Shown in pieces: positions 51,784 to 60,597 of a DNA stretch of 64,000 bases. This DNA comes from Microbacterium imperiale (lineage in GTDB: Bacteria > Actinomycetota > Actinomycetes > Actinomycetales > Microbacteriaceae). Every line of letters starts with the position of its first letter. Within the stretch, counting starts at the first letter, position 1. The DNA lies in the NCBI RefSeq assembly GCF_017876655.1, contig NZ_JAGIOK010000001.1, forward strand, positions 2,604,001 to 2,668,000, given 5' to 3'. The notes under the pieces were generated by a model. It did no database searches. It saw only the letters and a program-made list of their open reading frames with translations, and was not told the DNA's origin. The translations under genes and the position numbers were made by a program.

Positions 51784-53574
51784 ATGACAGGCTCGGACGG
51801 CGCCGCGGTCGAACGCGCCCCCGCGACCGATGCCGCCGCGGCACTCCTCGGCGCGCTCGTGGCGCGCGGCGTGCGCCACGTCGTGCTCAGTCCCGGCTCG
51901 CGGTCGCAGGCGCTGGCCCTCGTCGCGGCCGAGCTCGAGCGGCGCGGGCTCATCCGGCTGCACGTGCGCATCGACGAGCGCGTCGCCGGGTTCACGGCGC
52001 TCGGGATCGGCCGCGAGAGCGGTTCTCCTGCCGCCGTGATCTGCACGTCGGGCACCGCGGTGGCGAACCTGCTGCCCGCGGTGCTCGAAGCGCACCATTC
52101 CGGCGTGCCGCTGCTGCTGCTCACCGCCGACCGTCCGCCCGAGCTGCGCGGGATCGGCGCGAATCAGGCCACGCGGCAGCCCGGGATGTTCTCGGGGTTC
52201 GTGCGGTTCGAGCTCGATGTCGCCACCCCCGGCGACGTCGACCCGGACGGGAACGGCCCGGAGGCGGGGGAGCTGCGGGCGCTCGCCGCGGACGCCGTGA
52301 CGGCCGCTCGCGGAACGGCCTCGCGGCCGGCCGGTCCGGTGCACCTGAACCTGCCCTACCGCAATCCGCTGTCGGGCGCGCTGCCGCCGTGGCTGGCCGA
52401 CGCGGCCGAGGCGACCGAGACCGACGCAGCACTCGACACGTTCGACGACGCCGCCTCGGGCGCGCACTACCAGGGAGGCGGCGGCATCGGCGAGGCGGAG
52501 GAGTCGCCCGTCGACGATGCGCCGGTGGTGCTGGCGCGCGGGCCGCGGACGATCGTCGTCGCGGGAGCCGACGCCGGGCCCGGTGCCGAAGAGGTCGCAC
52601 ACCTCGGCGCGTGGCCGCTCATCGCCGAGATCGTCAGCGGCGCACGGTTCGGCCGCAATCTCGTGCACGGCTACCGCTCCGTGCTCGGTCATCCCGAGCT
52701 GGTGGACGCGATCGAGCGCGTCGTCGTGTTCGGACATCCCACCCTCAGCCGCGAGGTCGTCGCACTGCTCTCGCGCCGCGACGTCGCGGTGATCGCGGTG
52801 ACCGGGCCCGGCGAAGCTCTCAACCTGAACGGCGAGACGGTGGCGGCACCCGCGGTGGTCGTGGCCGACGGCGAGCCCGACCGCGCGTGGCTCGGCGCCT
52901 GGATGCGGGCATCGCGGGCGGCATCCGTCGACCTGAGTCCCGCCGCCCCCGACGTCGACGGACTCGCGTCAGCCGTCCCGCAGGAGCGCCTCGGCGCGAT
53001 CTCGGCCGAGGTCGCGGTGCTGCGCGCCCCGGTCGACCGGGGCGCCCTCGTCGACGCGGTCTGGCGCGCGAGCTGGCCGCACGACCGTCTGGTCTTCGCG
53101 TCATCGCGGCTGGTGCGCGTGGCTGACAGCGTGCTCGGCGGCAAGAAGGTTCCCGTCCACGCCAACCGCGGACTCGCCGGCATCGACGGGATCGTCGCGA
53201 CCGGCATCGGCGTCGCGCTCGCGAGCCAGGACGGCAGTGCAGCGGGCGTCACCCGCGTGCTCGCCGGCGACCTGTCGCTGCTCCACGACGTCGGCGCGCT
53301 GCTGCTGCCGGGAGCCGAGCACGAGCCCCGGATCCAGGTCATCGTGGGCAACGACGGCGGCGGCACGATCTTCGACGGCCTCGAAGTCGCCGACACCGCT
53401 CCGCGCGAGGCGGCCGACCGGGTGCTGCTCACCCCCCACGAGACACGTCTCGAGCAGCTCGCGCTGGCCTACGGGTGGGAGTACCGACGCGTCACGACCC
53501 GCTCGGCGCTCGACCAGGCGCTGACCTCGCCCGTCGGCGGGCGGCAACTCATCGAGGTGCCGTTGACGCGCTGA
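51784..53574 (+). CDS. menD: 2-Succinyl-5-enolpyruvyl-6-hydroxy-3-cyclohexene-1-carboxylate synthase (SEPHCHC synthase)
   Basis: A 596-aa thiamine-diphosphate enzyme joining isochorismate and 2-oxoglutarate. Signs: LSPGSRSQALAL at the substrate end, the catalytic Glu region in HVRIDERVAGFTALGIG, ICTSGTAVANLLPAV, and the ThDP/Mg motif GDLSLLHDVGAL followed by VGNDGGGTIF. ATG 51784 follows the PLDc_N stop by 1 nt. It uses the isochorismate made by the menF product. Confidence 0.94.
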   Translation: MTGSDGAAVERAPATDAAAALLGALVARGVRHVVLSPGSRSQALALVAAELERRGLIRLHVRIDERVAGFTALGIGRESGSPAAVICTSGTAVANLLPAVLEAHHSGVPLLLLTADRPPELRGIGANQATRQPGMFSGFVRFELDVATPGDVDPDGNGPEAGELRALAADAVTAARGTASRPAGPVHLNLPYRNPLSGALPPWLADAAEATETDAALDTFDDAASGAHYQGGGGIGEAEESPVDDAPVVLARGPRTIVVAGADAGPGAEEVAHLGAWPLIAEIVSGARFGRNLVHGYRSVLGHPELVDAIERVVVFGHPTLSREVVALLSRRDVAVIAVTGPGEALNLNGETVAAPAVVVADGEPDRAWLGAWMRASRAASVDLSPAAPDVDGLASAVPQERLGAISAEVAVLRAPVDRGALVDAVWRASWPHDRLVFASSRLVRVADSVLGGKKVPVHANRGLAGIDGIVATGIGVALASQDGSAAGVTRVLAGDLSLLHDVGALLLPGAEHEPRIQVIVGNDGGGTIFDGLEVADTAPREAADRVLLTPHETRLEQLALAYGWEYRRVTTRSALDQALTSPVGGRQLIEVPLTR

Positions 53575-53605
53575 CGCCGACCTCGGCGGGCCTCAGCGCG
53601 CGGCG

Positions 53606-54904
53606 TCACGCCAGGGCGTCGACGATCGGGCGGAACTTCACCCGGGTCTCGAGCATCTCCGACTCCGGGTCGCTCGCGCTGACGATCCCCGCGCCCGCAT
53701 ACGCGGTGAACGGAATCGGGGCGGCGGCGTCGGCGTCGTCGTCGTCGTCGAGATGGAACTGCGCACAGCGCAGCGCGATGGCCCACTCGCCGTCGCCGTT
53801 CGCGTCGATCCAGCCGACGGGGCCGGCGTAGCGGCCTCGGTCGAAGGGCTCGAGCCGCCGGATCACGTCGAGGGCCGCAGCCGTGGGCGTCCCCGCGACG
53901 GCGGCGGTGGGGTGCAGCGCCGCGACGAGGTCGAGCGCGGACGCCTCGGCGTCGAGGCGTCCCTCGACGTCCGTCGCGAGATGCCAGACGTTCGGCAGCT
54001 TGAGCATGAACGGCTGCTCGCCGGCCACGAGCGACGATGTCGACGGTCGCAGCGCCTCGAGCACGCTGCGGACGGCGTAGCCGTGCTCGTCGAGGTCCTT
54101 CGAGCTGGTGGCGAGGCTGAGGGATGCCGCGGTGTCGGCGTCGGCGTCGGCGCCGCGGGCGATCGTGCCGGCGAGCACGCGGGCCGTCACGGTGCCGCCC
54201 GAGACCGTCACGAGCGTCTCGGGGCTCGCGCCGATGAGGCCGTCGACGGCGAAGCCCCACGTGTCGGGGTAGCCCGAGCCGAGCGCCCGGACGAGCCGGC
54301 GCAGGTCGGCGTCCGCGGGGACGGTGCCGGCGAGATCCCGAGCGAGGACGACCTTGCCGACCTCACCGGCGGCGATGGCGTCGATGCCCGCCCGCACCGC
54401 TTGCTGGTACCCGTCGGGGGTCAGCGCACCCGGGCCGACGGTGGCCGACCAGTGCGGTCCGTACCCGACCACCTCGGGCAGCTCCGGGCGGGGCGCTTCG
54501 GGCTCTGCAGAGATGGCGGTGACCCACGATCGCGAACCGCGCCGCCCGACGACGACGCGGGGGACCGTGAAGCTCACCGGAGCGGATGCTGTGCGCCGGC
54601 GCGCGTCGGGTCGCGGATCGAACGGCAGCGCGCCGAAGGCCACGAGTCCGGTGCCCGGGAGCCCCACGGGATCGTCGATGCGGGCCGACTCGACCACCCC
54701 GCGCCACCAGCGGGCGATGTCTCGGGCGTCTCCCGTACCGTCGGCGGGTGCGAACGTCAGCGCGCGTCCCCGCGCGGCGAGGGCGTCGCCGCGGCGCGAC
54801 CAGACGAGGGGATCGTGCGGGTCGGTGAAGGCGAGGACGTCGTCCACGGCGTCGATCTCGCGGGTGACCACGCGCAGCCGGACGGCGGGCGCAGAATCGT
54901 TCAC
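53606..54904 (-). CDS. menF: Isochorismate synthase
   Basis: The 432-aa chorismate-binding enzyme makes isochorismate for menaquinone. Conserved parts: GEVGKVVLARDL, IGASPETLVTVSGGTVTARVLAGT, HPTAAVAGTPTAAALDVI and the C-terminal GRYAGPVGWIDANGDGEW. A siderophore role is also possible for isochorismate synthases, but the men context decides. GTG 54904 is 6 nt after TAGGCT on its strand. It faces away from menD. Confidence 0.93.
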   Translation of the reverse strand: MNDSAPAVRLRVVTREIDAVDDVLAFTDPHDPLVWSRRGDALAARGRALTFAPADGTGDARDIARWWRGVVESARIDDPVGLPGTGLVAFGALPFDPRPDARRRTASAPVSFTVPRVVVGRRGSRSWVTAISAEPEAPRPELPEVVGYGPHWSATVGPGALTPDGYQQAVRAGIDAIAAGEVGKVVLARDLAGTVPADADLRRLVRALGSGYPDTWGFAVDGLIGASPETLVTVSGGTVTARVLAGTIARGADADADTAASLSLATSSKDLDEHGYAVRSVLEALRPSTSSLVAGEQPFMLKLPNVWHLATDVEGRLDAEASALDLVAALHPTAAVAGTPTAAALDVIRRLEPFDRGRYAGPVGWIDANGDGEWAIALRCAQFHLDDDDDADAAAPIPFTAYAGAGIVSASDPESEMLETRVKFRPIVDALA

Positions 54905-54910
54905 CAGACC

Positions 54911-54920
54911 AGCCTAGACT
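54911..54920. promoter_or_regulatory. Overlapping divergent -10 elements of menF and the DUF402 gene
   Basis: Minus-strand TAGGCT (54911-54916) precedes the menF GTG by 6 nt, and plus-strand TAGACT (54915-54920) precedes the DUF402 GTG by 6 nt. The hexamers share 2 bp and the start codons are only 22 bp apart, so the two promoters cannot be occupied together. Confidence 0.7.
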
Positions 54921-54926
54921 CGGCGG

Positions 54927-55475
54927 GTGATGCTCCGCCCCGCCCCCGGAACCCCGGTGACCTTCCGCTGGCGCAAGTGGAACGGCGGAACGCACTGGGT
55001 GCACGCCTGCGTGTACCTCGGCAGCGACGAGCACGGGGAGTGGTTCGGCCAGCGGCCGGGCGACCGCAGCAGCCGTCCGGGTCGCGACTTCGTCGCCGAG
55101 CACGCGTGCGTCATGCTGCTGCCGCCGTCGGGGGAGTGGGTGCTGACGATGAACGCACCGCCGCATCCGACCCGCGTCTACATCGATCTCGCGTGGGACG
55201 CCCGGTGGGACGAGGGGGCCGACCCGACCGGCATCGACATGGACCTCGACGTGGTCGATTCGGCGACCCGCGGCATCTGGATCGACGATCGCGACGAGTG
55301 GGACGAGCACCGCGTCGCGTTCGGCTATCCGGCCGACATCGTGGCGCGTCTGGAAGCGCGCGCGGTCGAGCTCGAGGCGGATGTCACGGCCCACCGCGCT
55401 CCTTTCGACGACGCGTCGGTGCAGCGGTGGCTGGGCGTCCTCGGGCAGCTTCCCGCGCCTAGACTCGACCCGTGA
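54927..55475 (+). CDS. DUF402 family protein
   Basis: A 182-aa protein with the DUF402 fold: RPGDRSSRPGRDFVAEHACV, then VYIDLAWDARWDEG and IDMDLDVVDSATRGIWIDDRDE with conserved acidic residues that could bind metal; some members are nucleotide phosphatases. GTG 54927 is 6 nt after TAGACT. It overlaps the methyltransferase start by 4 nt. A link to menaquinone is only positional. Confidence 0.87.
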   Translation: MMLRPAPGTPVTFRWRKWNGGTHWVHACVYLGSDEHGEWFGQRPGDRSSRPGRDFVAEHACVMLLPPSGEWVLTMNAPPHPTRVYIDLAWDARWDEGADPTGIDMDLDVVDSATRGIWIDDRDEWDEHRVAFGYPADIVARLEARAVELEADVTAHRAPFDDASVQRWLGVLGQLPAPRLDP

Positions 55476-56209
55476 GCAGCGAGCCCAACCGCGCCGATCT
55501 CGGCAAGGACCCGTCCCGCGTGAGCGGCATGTTCGATCAGGTCGCCGGCGCGTACGACCGCACCAACGACATCCTCAGCCTCGGCCAGGACCGGCTGTGG
55601 CGGATCGCGGCGACGCGGGCCATCGCGCCCCAGCGCGGTGAGCGGATCCTCGACCTCGCCGCCGGCACGGGCGCGAGCTCGGTGTCGCTCGCGCGCAGCG
55701 GGGCCGAGGTGGTGGCTGCGGACTTCTCACCCGGGATGATCGCCGAGGGCATCCGCCGCTACGGAGCCCAGGCGCCCGGTGGCGGCATCCCGAATCTGTC
55801 GTTCGTCGAGGCGGACGCGACGCAGCTGCCCTTCGCCGACGCCGAGTTCGACGTCGTGACCATCTCGTTCGGACTGCGCAACGTCAACGACCCGCGCCGG
55901 GCGCTGGCCGAGATGCTGCGGGTGACCAAGCCGGGCGGCCGCCTGCTCATCAGCGAGTTCTCGCACCCGCCGTCCCGGGCCTTCGCCGGGCTCTACCGGT
56001 TCTACAACGACCGCGTCCTGCCGGTGGTCGCGCGCTGGGTGAGCTCGAACGCCGAAGCGTACGACTACCTCAACGAGTCGATCCGCGACTGGCCGGACCA
56101 GCGCACGCTCGCCGGCTGGATCGGCGAAGCGGGATGGACGGATGTCGCCCACCGCGACCTCTCGTTCGGGATCGTCGCGCTGCATCGCGCTGTCAAGCCC
56201 GCTGCCTGA
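55472..56209 (+). CDS. menG: Demethylmenaquinone methyltransferase
   Basis: A 245-aa UbiE/MenG-type SAM methyltransferase completing menaquinone. Family signature: MFDQVAGAYDRTNDILSLGQ, the SAM motif LDLAAGTGASSVSLA, TISFGLRNVNDPRRALAEM and KPGGRLLISEFSHP. The GTG is 6 nt after TAGACT (55460-55465), which lies inside the previous gene. The enzyme methylates the ring after MenA acts. Confidence 0.95.
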   Translation: MSSEPNRADLGKDPSRVSGMFDQVAGAYDRTNDILSLGQDRLWRIAATRAIAPQRGERILDLAAGTGASSVSLARSGAEVVAADFSPGMIAEGIRRYGAQAPGGGIPNLSFVEADATQLPFADAEFDVVTISFGLRNVNDPRRALAEMLRVTKPGGRLLISEFSHPPSRAFAGLYRFYNDRVLPVVARWVSSNAEAYDYLNESIRDWPDQRTLAGWIGEAGWTDVAHRDLSFGIVALHRAVKPAA

Positions 56210-56258
56210 ACCGGGCCGCGGCGGATCGGTGCCCCCGGGCGGCCGGTAGGCTGGCCTC

Positions 56259-57314
56259 GTGACATCGAGCCCCTCCGCGCCGCGGCTGGCGAAGCACCTC
56301 GGCATGACCGAGCGCATCTTCGCCGGTCCCCGGACCCGCAAGCTGCTCGCGACGGTCGAGGCGGGCCTCGTGCGCGTCGAGGAACGTCTCGGTGACGAGC
56401 TCACCGTCAGCGACGCGCTGGTCGACGCGAAGACCCGTTATCTGTACGAGGCGGGCGGCAAGCGGCTGCGTCCGATGCTCGCCCTGCTCACCGCCCAGCT
56501 CGGCGACGGCGCCACCGACGACGTCCTCGCGGGAGCGGCCGCGCTCGAACTGACGCACCTGGGCTCGCTCTACCACGACGACGTCATGGACGGCGCCGAC
56601 AAGCGTCGCGGAGTCCCGAGCGCTCACGCGGTCTGGGGCAACAACGTCGCGATCCTGACGGGAGACCTGCTCTTCTCTCGGGCGAGCCAGCTGATGGCGC
56701 GCATCGGCGAGCGGGCCATCCGCCTGCAGGCCGACACCTTCGAGCGGCTGGTCCTGGGCCAGATGCACGAGACCATCGGCGCGCAGCCCGGCGACGACCC
56801 GGTCGAGTTCTACATCCAGGTGCTCGCCGACAAGACCGGATCGCTCATCGCCGCGGCCGCACAGGTCGGCGTGCTGTTCTCGAACGGTCCCGAAGAGCTC
56901 GCCGCCCCGCTGTTGACCTTCGGCGAGAAGGCCGGCGTCGCCTTCCAGCTGCTCGACGACGTCATCGACCTCTCGGCCGACCCCGAGGCGACCGGCAAGG
57001 TGCCCGGCACCGATCTGCGCGCCGGCGTTCCGACGATGCCGTACCTGCTGCTGACGCGGGCCACCGACGACGCGTCCCGCGCCCTCGCGCAGACCATCGA
57101 CGACGGCGTCTCGGCGATCGCCGAGGGCGCGGACCCCGCGATCCTCGACGAGCCGTTGGCTCGCCTGCGCGACCACGACGTCACCGCCCAGACCCGGCGG
57201 CTCGCTGAGCAGTGGGCCGACGACGCCGTGGCGGCACTCGAGCCGCTCCCCGCCGGAGCCGTGCGCGACGCCCTGACCCGGTTCGCCGAGGTCGTCGTCG
57301 ACCGCGCGAGCTGA
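56259..57314 (+). CDS. Long-chain polyprenyl diphosphate synthase
   Basis: A 351-aa trans-prenyltransferase providing the menaquinone side chain. The first Asp-rich motif is LYHDDVMDGADKRRG and the second is LLDDVIDLSADPEATGK; GGKRLRPMLALL lies before the first. Product length (hepta- to deca-) cannot be read with confidence. TAGGCT (56247-56252) is 6 nt before the GTG. It closes the men cluster. Confidence 0.93.
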   Translation: MTSSPSAPRLAKHLGMTERIFAGPRTRKLLATVEAGLVRVEERLGDELTVSDALVDAKTRYLYEAGGKRLRPMLALLTAQLGDGATDDVLAGAAALELTHLGSLYHDDVMDGADKRRGVPSAHAVWGNNVAILTGDLLFSRASQLMARIGERAIRLQADTFERLVLGQMHETIGAQPGDDPVEFYIQVLADKTGSLIAAAAQVGVLFSNGPEELAAPLLTFGEKAGVAFQLLDDVIDLSADPEATGKVPGTDLRAGVPTMPYLLLTRATDDASRALAQTIDDGVSAIAEGADPAILDEPLARLRDHDVTAQTRRLAEQWADDAVAALEPLPAGAVRDALTRFAEVVVDRAS

Positions 57315-57364
57315 TTCGCCCCAGTGCGCCCGCGTTCGGGCGCGACCAGGAACGAGGAACACCC

Positions 57365-58738
57365 ATGACCAAGCTCAGGCTGGCCATCGTCGGCGCCGGA
57401 CCCGCCGGCATCTACGCTGCGGATCTGCTGCTGAAGGCGGAGCGCAAGTTCGACGTCTCGATCGACCTGTTCGACCACCTCCCGGCCCCCTACGGCCTCG
57501 TGCGCTACGGCGTCGCCCCCGACCACCCGCGCATCAAGGGCATCATCAACGCGCTGCGCGATGTGATCGACAGCGGCCAGATCCGGATGTTCGGCAACGT
57601 GCGCTTCGGTGAGGACATCACCCTCGACGACCTCAAGCACCACTACAACGCCGTCATCTTCGCGACCGGCGCGATCCGCGACGCCGAGCTCGACATCCCC
57701 GGCATCGACGCGGAGGGCTCGTACGGTGCCGCGGACTTCGTCAGCTGGTACGACGGACACCCCGACTTCCCGCGCGAGTGGCCGCTGGACGCAGCATCCG
57801 TCGGTGTCATCGGCAACGGCAACGTCGCGCTCGATGTCGCACGCGTGCTGGCCAAGCACGCCGACGACATGCTCGTGACCGAGATCCCCGACAACGTCTA
57901 CCAGGGGCTGCGCGCATCCGCCGTGACCGATGTGCACATCTTCGGCCGCCGCGGTCCGGCGCAGGTGAAGTTCACCCCGCTCGAACTGCGCGAGCTGGGC
58001 GAGCTGCGCGACGTCGACCTCGTCGTCTACGACGAGGACTTCGACTACGACGAGGGCTCGAAGGCGGCCATCGCCTCGAACAAGCAGGTCATGGTGATCG
58101 ACCGGGTGCTGCAGTCGTGGCGTCAGCGTCCGAGTGCGAACGGCGCCGGCGGCGAAGCGTCGCGCCGCCTGCACCTGCACTTCTACGCCAAGCCGGTCGA
58201 GGTGAAGACGGATGCCGCCGGCCGCGTGGCCGCGCTCGTGTATGAGCGGACGCGCCCGAACGACGAGGGCGGCGTCGAGGGCACCGGCGAGCTGCGCGAG
58301 ATCGCGCTGCAGGGGCTGTACCGCGCCGTGGGCTACTTCGGCTCGCCGCTGCCGGGGGTGCCGTTCGATGCGACGCACGGCGTCATCCCGAACCAAGAGG
58401 GCCAGGTGCTGCACGAGGAATCGAACGAGCGCGTGCCCGGCGTCTACGCCACGGGGTGGATCAAGCGCGGACCCGTCGGTCTCATCGGTCACACGAAGTC
58501 GGACGCGATGGAGACCGTGCGCCACGTCATCAACGACCAGGGGTCGTGGTGGCAGCCCGTCGACCCCTCCGAGCAGGGCGTGATCGACTTGCTGACGCAG
58601 CGCGGTGTCGCCTGGACCGACCTCGACGGGTGGCACCGTCTCGACCAGCACGAGATCGCGCTCGGCGCCCCGGCGGAACGCGCGCGCGTGAAGGTCGTCG
58701 ACCGTGACGAAATGGTCGCGATCTCGCGCGCCGAGTGA
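57365..58738 (+). CDS. fprA: Ferredoxin--NADP+ reductase (FprA/adrenodoxin-reductase type)
   Basis: A 457-aa flavoenzyme moving electrons between NADPH and ferredoxin. FAD motif VGAGPAGIYAADLLLKA at the N-terminus, YGLVRYGVAPDHPRIKGI, NADP motif VIGNGNVALDVARVL, and GWIKRGPVGLIGHTKSDA near the C-terminus. GAGGA is about 8 nt before the ATG. The length and motifs fit mycobacterial FprA. It could feed P450s or Fe-S enzymes. Confidence 0.93.
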   Translation: MTKLRLAIVGAGPAGIYAADLLLKAERKFDVSIDLFDHLPAPYGLVRYGVAPDHPRIKGIINALRDVIDSGQIRMFGNVRFGEDITLDDLKHHYNAVIFATGAIRDAELDIPGIDAEGSYGAADFVSWYDGHPDFPREWPLDAASVGVIGNGNVALDVARVLAKHADDMLVTEIPDNVYQGLRASAVTDVHIFGRRGPAQVKFTPLELRELGELRDVDLVVYDEDFDYDEGSKAAIASNKQVMVIDRVLQSWRQRPSANGAGGEASRRLHLHFYAKPVEVKTDAAGRVAALVYERTRPNDEGGVEGTGELREIALQGLYRAVGYFGSPLPGVPFDATHGVIPNQEGQVLHEESNERVPGVYATGWIKRGPVGLIGHTKSDAMETVRHVINDQGSWWQPVDPSEQGVIDLLTQRGVAWTDLDGWHRLDQHEIALGAPAERARVKVVDRDEMVAISRAE

Positions 58739-58801
58739 CGTTTGACACCGTACAATCTGTGAGACGGCAGACTCCTGCCGCGTGACGGAGACGATCCAGC
58801 G

Positions 58802-59167
58802 ATGCCCTTTCGCAGCAAGCAGACCCTCGACGCGTGGATCGAAGAGTTCCAGCAGTTCGGCTACTCGCTCGCTGTGAAGGTCATTCCCCAGGACGGCAGC
58901 TCCGGTCGTGACACCGGCCTCGTGGGCATCACGATGATGAACGCGCAGACCGTCACCTACATCGAGCCCGACGTACCCGGCGGCAACAAGTGGCGCATCA
59001 CGTTCGAGCCGCGCGAGACCGAGCTGCGCCTCGACGCCGGCGGCGCGCTGCGACTGTCGACCGAGCTGGCGATGGTGTCGGCGCTGTGCGCCTTCCTCGA
59101 GACGAAGTCCAACGCGTTCTTCGGCGACGACCTCTCGGAGGAGTCCGACGCCGTCTCGGCCCACTGA
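58802..59167 (+). CDS. Conserved-looking hypothetical protein
   Basis: A 121-aa soluble protein, family not recognised. It has balanced composition, several strands (VTYIEPDVPGGNKWRITFEP) and a C-terminal helix (MVSALCAFLETKSNAFF), so it is likely folded rather than a chance frame. GGAG lies 11 nt before the ATG. TACAAT at 58751-58756 could be a -10 for it. There is no coupling to neighbours. Confidence 0.72.
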   Translation: MPFRSKQTLDAWIEEFQQFGYSLAVKVIPQDGSSGRDTGLVGITMMNAQTVTYIEPDVPGGNKWRITFEPRETELRLDAGGALRLSTELAMVSALCAFLETKSNAFFGDDLSEESDAVSAH

Positions 59168-59334
59168 CCTCGGCCTCTGACCGGGGCCGCTGATCCCGGC
59201 CTCGAGTGGCCGATGTACTACAGCGCCCGAACACGGCGCAAGGCATGGCCGCGCAGCGGTCGTCCACGTCAGGATGGACTCACGCCCGAGGCCGCCGCGC
59301 CGTCGGGTTGCGACGACACGGACGAGGAGGCCCG

Positions 59335-60597
59335 ATGCGCACTTCCCGGGTCCTGGCAGCCGCGTCGGTGGTCGCTCTCGCCGCGACCCTCGGCGCCTGC
59401 GCCCCCGATGACGGGGTGCCCACGCTCACCTGGTACATCAACCCCGACGACGGCGGGCAGGCGAAGATTGCCGCGGCGTGTACGGATGCCGCCGACGGCG
59501 CCTACCGCATCCAGACCTCGCTCCTGCCCCGTGATGCCGCGTCGCAGCGCGAGCAGCTCGCCCGGCGCCTGGCCGCCGGTGACCGATCGCTCGACATCAT
59601 GAGTCTCGACCCACCGTTCATCCCCGAGCTGGCCGAGCCCGGGTTCCTCGACGAGGTCCCCGAGCAGTTGCAGAACACCGACGGCATCGTGCAGGGCGCC
59701 GTCGACTCGGCGAGCTGGGACGGCGAGCTGGTCACGGTCCCGTTCTGGGCCAACACGCAGTTGCTCTGGTATCGGCAGTCGGTCGTCGAGGCCGCCGGTC
59801 TCGACATGTCGCAGCCGGTCACGTGGGACGAGATCATGACGGTCGCCGAAGAGCAGGACCTGCGCCTCGGCGTCCAGGGCGCGCTGGCCGAGTCCCTCAC
59901 GGTGTGGATCAACGCCCTCGTCGCCTCGTCCGGCGGCACCATCCTCGAGAACCCCGAGGCCCCTGCCGACGAGCTGCGCCTCGGGCTCGACAGCGACGCC
60001 GGTCGAGCCGCGGCCGACATTATCGGGCGCATCGGCTCTGAGGGGCTGGGCGGGCCGGGTCTGCCCACGGCCGACGAGAACGCCAACATGAACCTGTTCC
60101 AGGGGGAGCAGGGCTCGTTCATGGTGAACTGGCCCTTCGTCTGGCCCGCGATGACCGGAGCCGACCCCGAGATCGCCGACGACCTGGGATGGGCGGTCTA
60201 CCCACGCGTCGACGCCGACACCCCGGCGGCACCGCCGGTCGGCGGCATCAACCTCGGCGTCGGGGCGTTCAGCGAGAACCCCGACCTCGCCTGGCAGGCC
60301 GTCGAGTGCATCGTGCAGCCGGCGAATCAGGCCGAGTACTTCGTCACGAACGGCAATCCGCCCTCCAACGCCGCGGCCTACGACGACCCGCGCGTGCAGG
60401 AGGAGTTCCCGATGGCCGACACCATCCGCGAGTCGCTCGAGCTGGGCGTCCCGCGGCCGCAGACGCCGTACTACAACGAAGTGTCGATCGGTCTGCAGCG
60501 CACCTGGCACCCGCCGAGCGCCGTGACCCCCGATTCGACGCCACGGACCTCGAGCGAGTTCATCCTCGCCGTGCTGCGAGGGGAGCGTCTGCTGTGA
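59335..60597 (+). CDS. Sugar ABC transporter substrate-binding lipoprotein (trehalose/maltose type)
   Basis: The 420-aa binding protein of a carbohydrate importer. Lipobox LGAC (Cys about 22) follows a hydrophobic signal. The fold is cluster-D type: TWYINPDDGGQAK, IMSLDPPFIPELAEPGFLDEV, VPFWANTQLLWYRQSV and AWQAVECIVQPANQAEY. It resembles LpqY/ThuE trehalose binders, but the sugar is not decided. GAGGAGG is 4 nt before the ATG. Its last 4 nt overlap the permease start. Confidence 0.9.
   Translation: MRTSRVLAAASVVALAATLGACAPDDGVPTLTWYINPDDGGQAKIAAACTDAADGAYRIQTSLLPRDAASQREQLARRLAAGDRSLDIMSLDPPFIPELAEPGFLDEVPEQLQNTDGIVQGAVDSASWDGELVTVPFWANTQLLWYRQSVVEAAGLDMSQPVTWDEIMTVAEEQDLRLGVQGALAESLTVWINALVASSGGTILENPEAPADELRLGLDSDAGRAAADIIGRIGSEGLGGPGLPTADENANMNLFQGEQGSFMVNWPFVWPAMTGADPEIADDLGWAVYPRVDADTPAAPPVGGINLGVGAFSENPDLAWQAVECIVQPANQAEYFVTNGNPPSNAAAYDDPRVQEEFPMADTIRESLELGVPRPQTPYYNEVSIGLQRTWHPPSAVTPDSTPRTSSEFILAVLRGERLL

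Noticed and set aside
53575-53588. CGCCG-ACCT-CGGCG hairpin between menD and menF as terminator
   Set aside because: Only 5 bp with no U-tract; too common by chance in DNA of this composition.
58742-58756. TTGACA followed by TACAAT as a sigma-70 promoter
   Set aside because: The spacer is only 3 bp, so the two cannot work as a -35/-10 pair; TACAAT alone remains possible.
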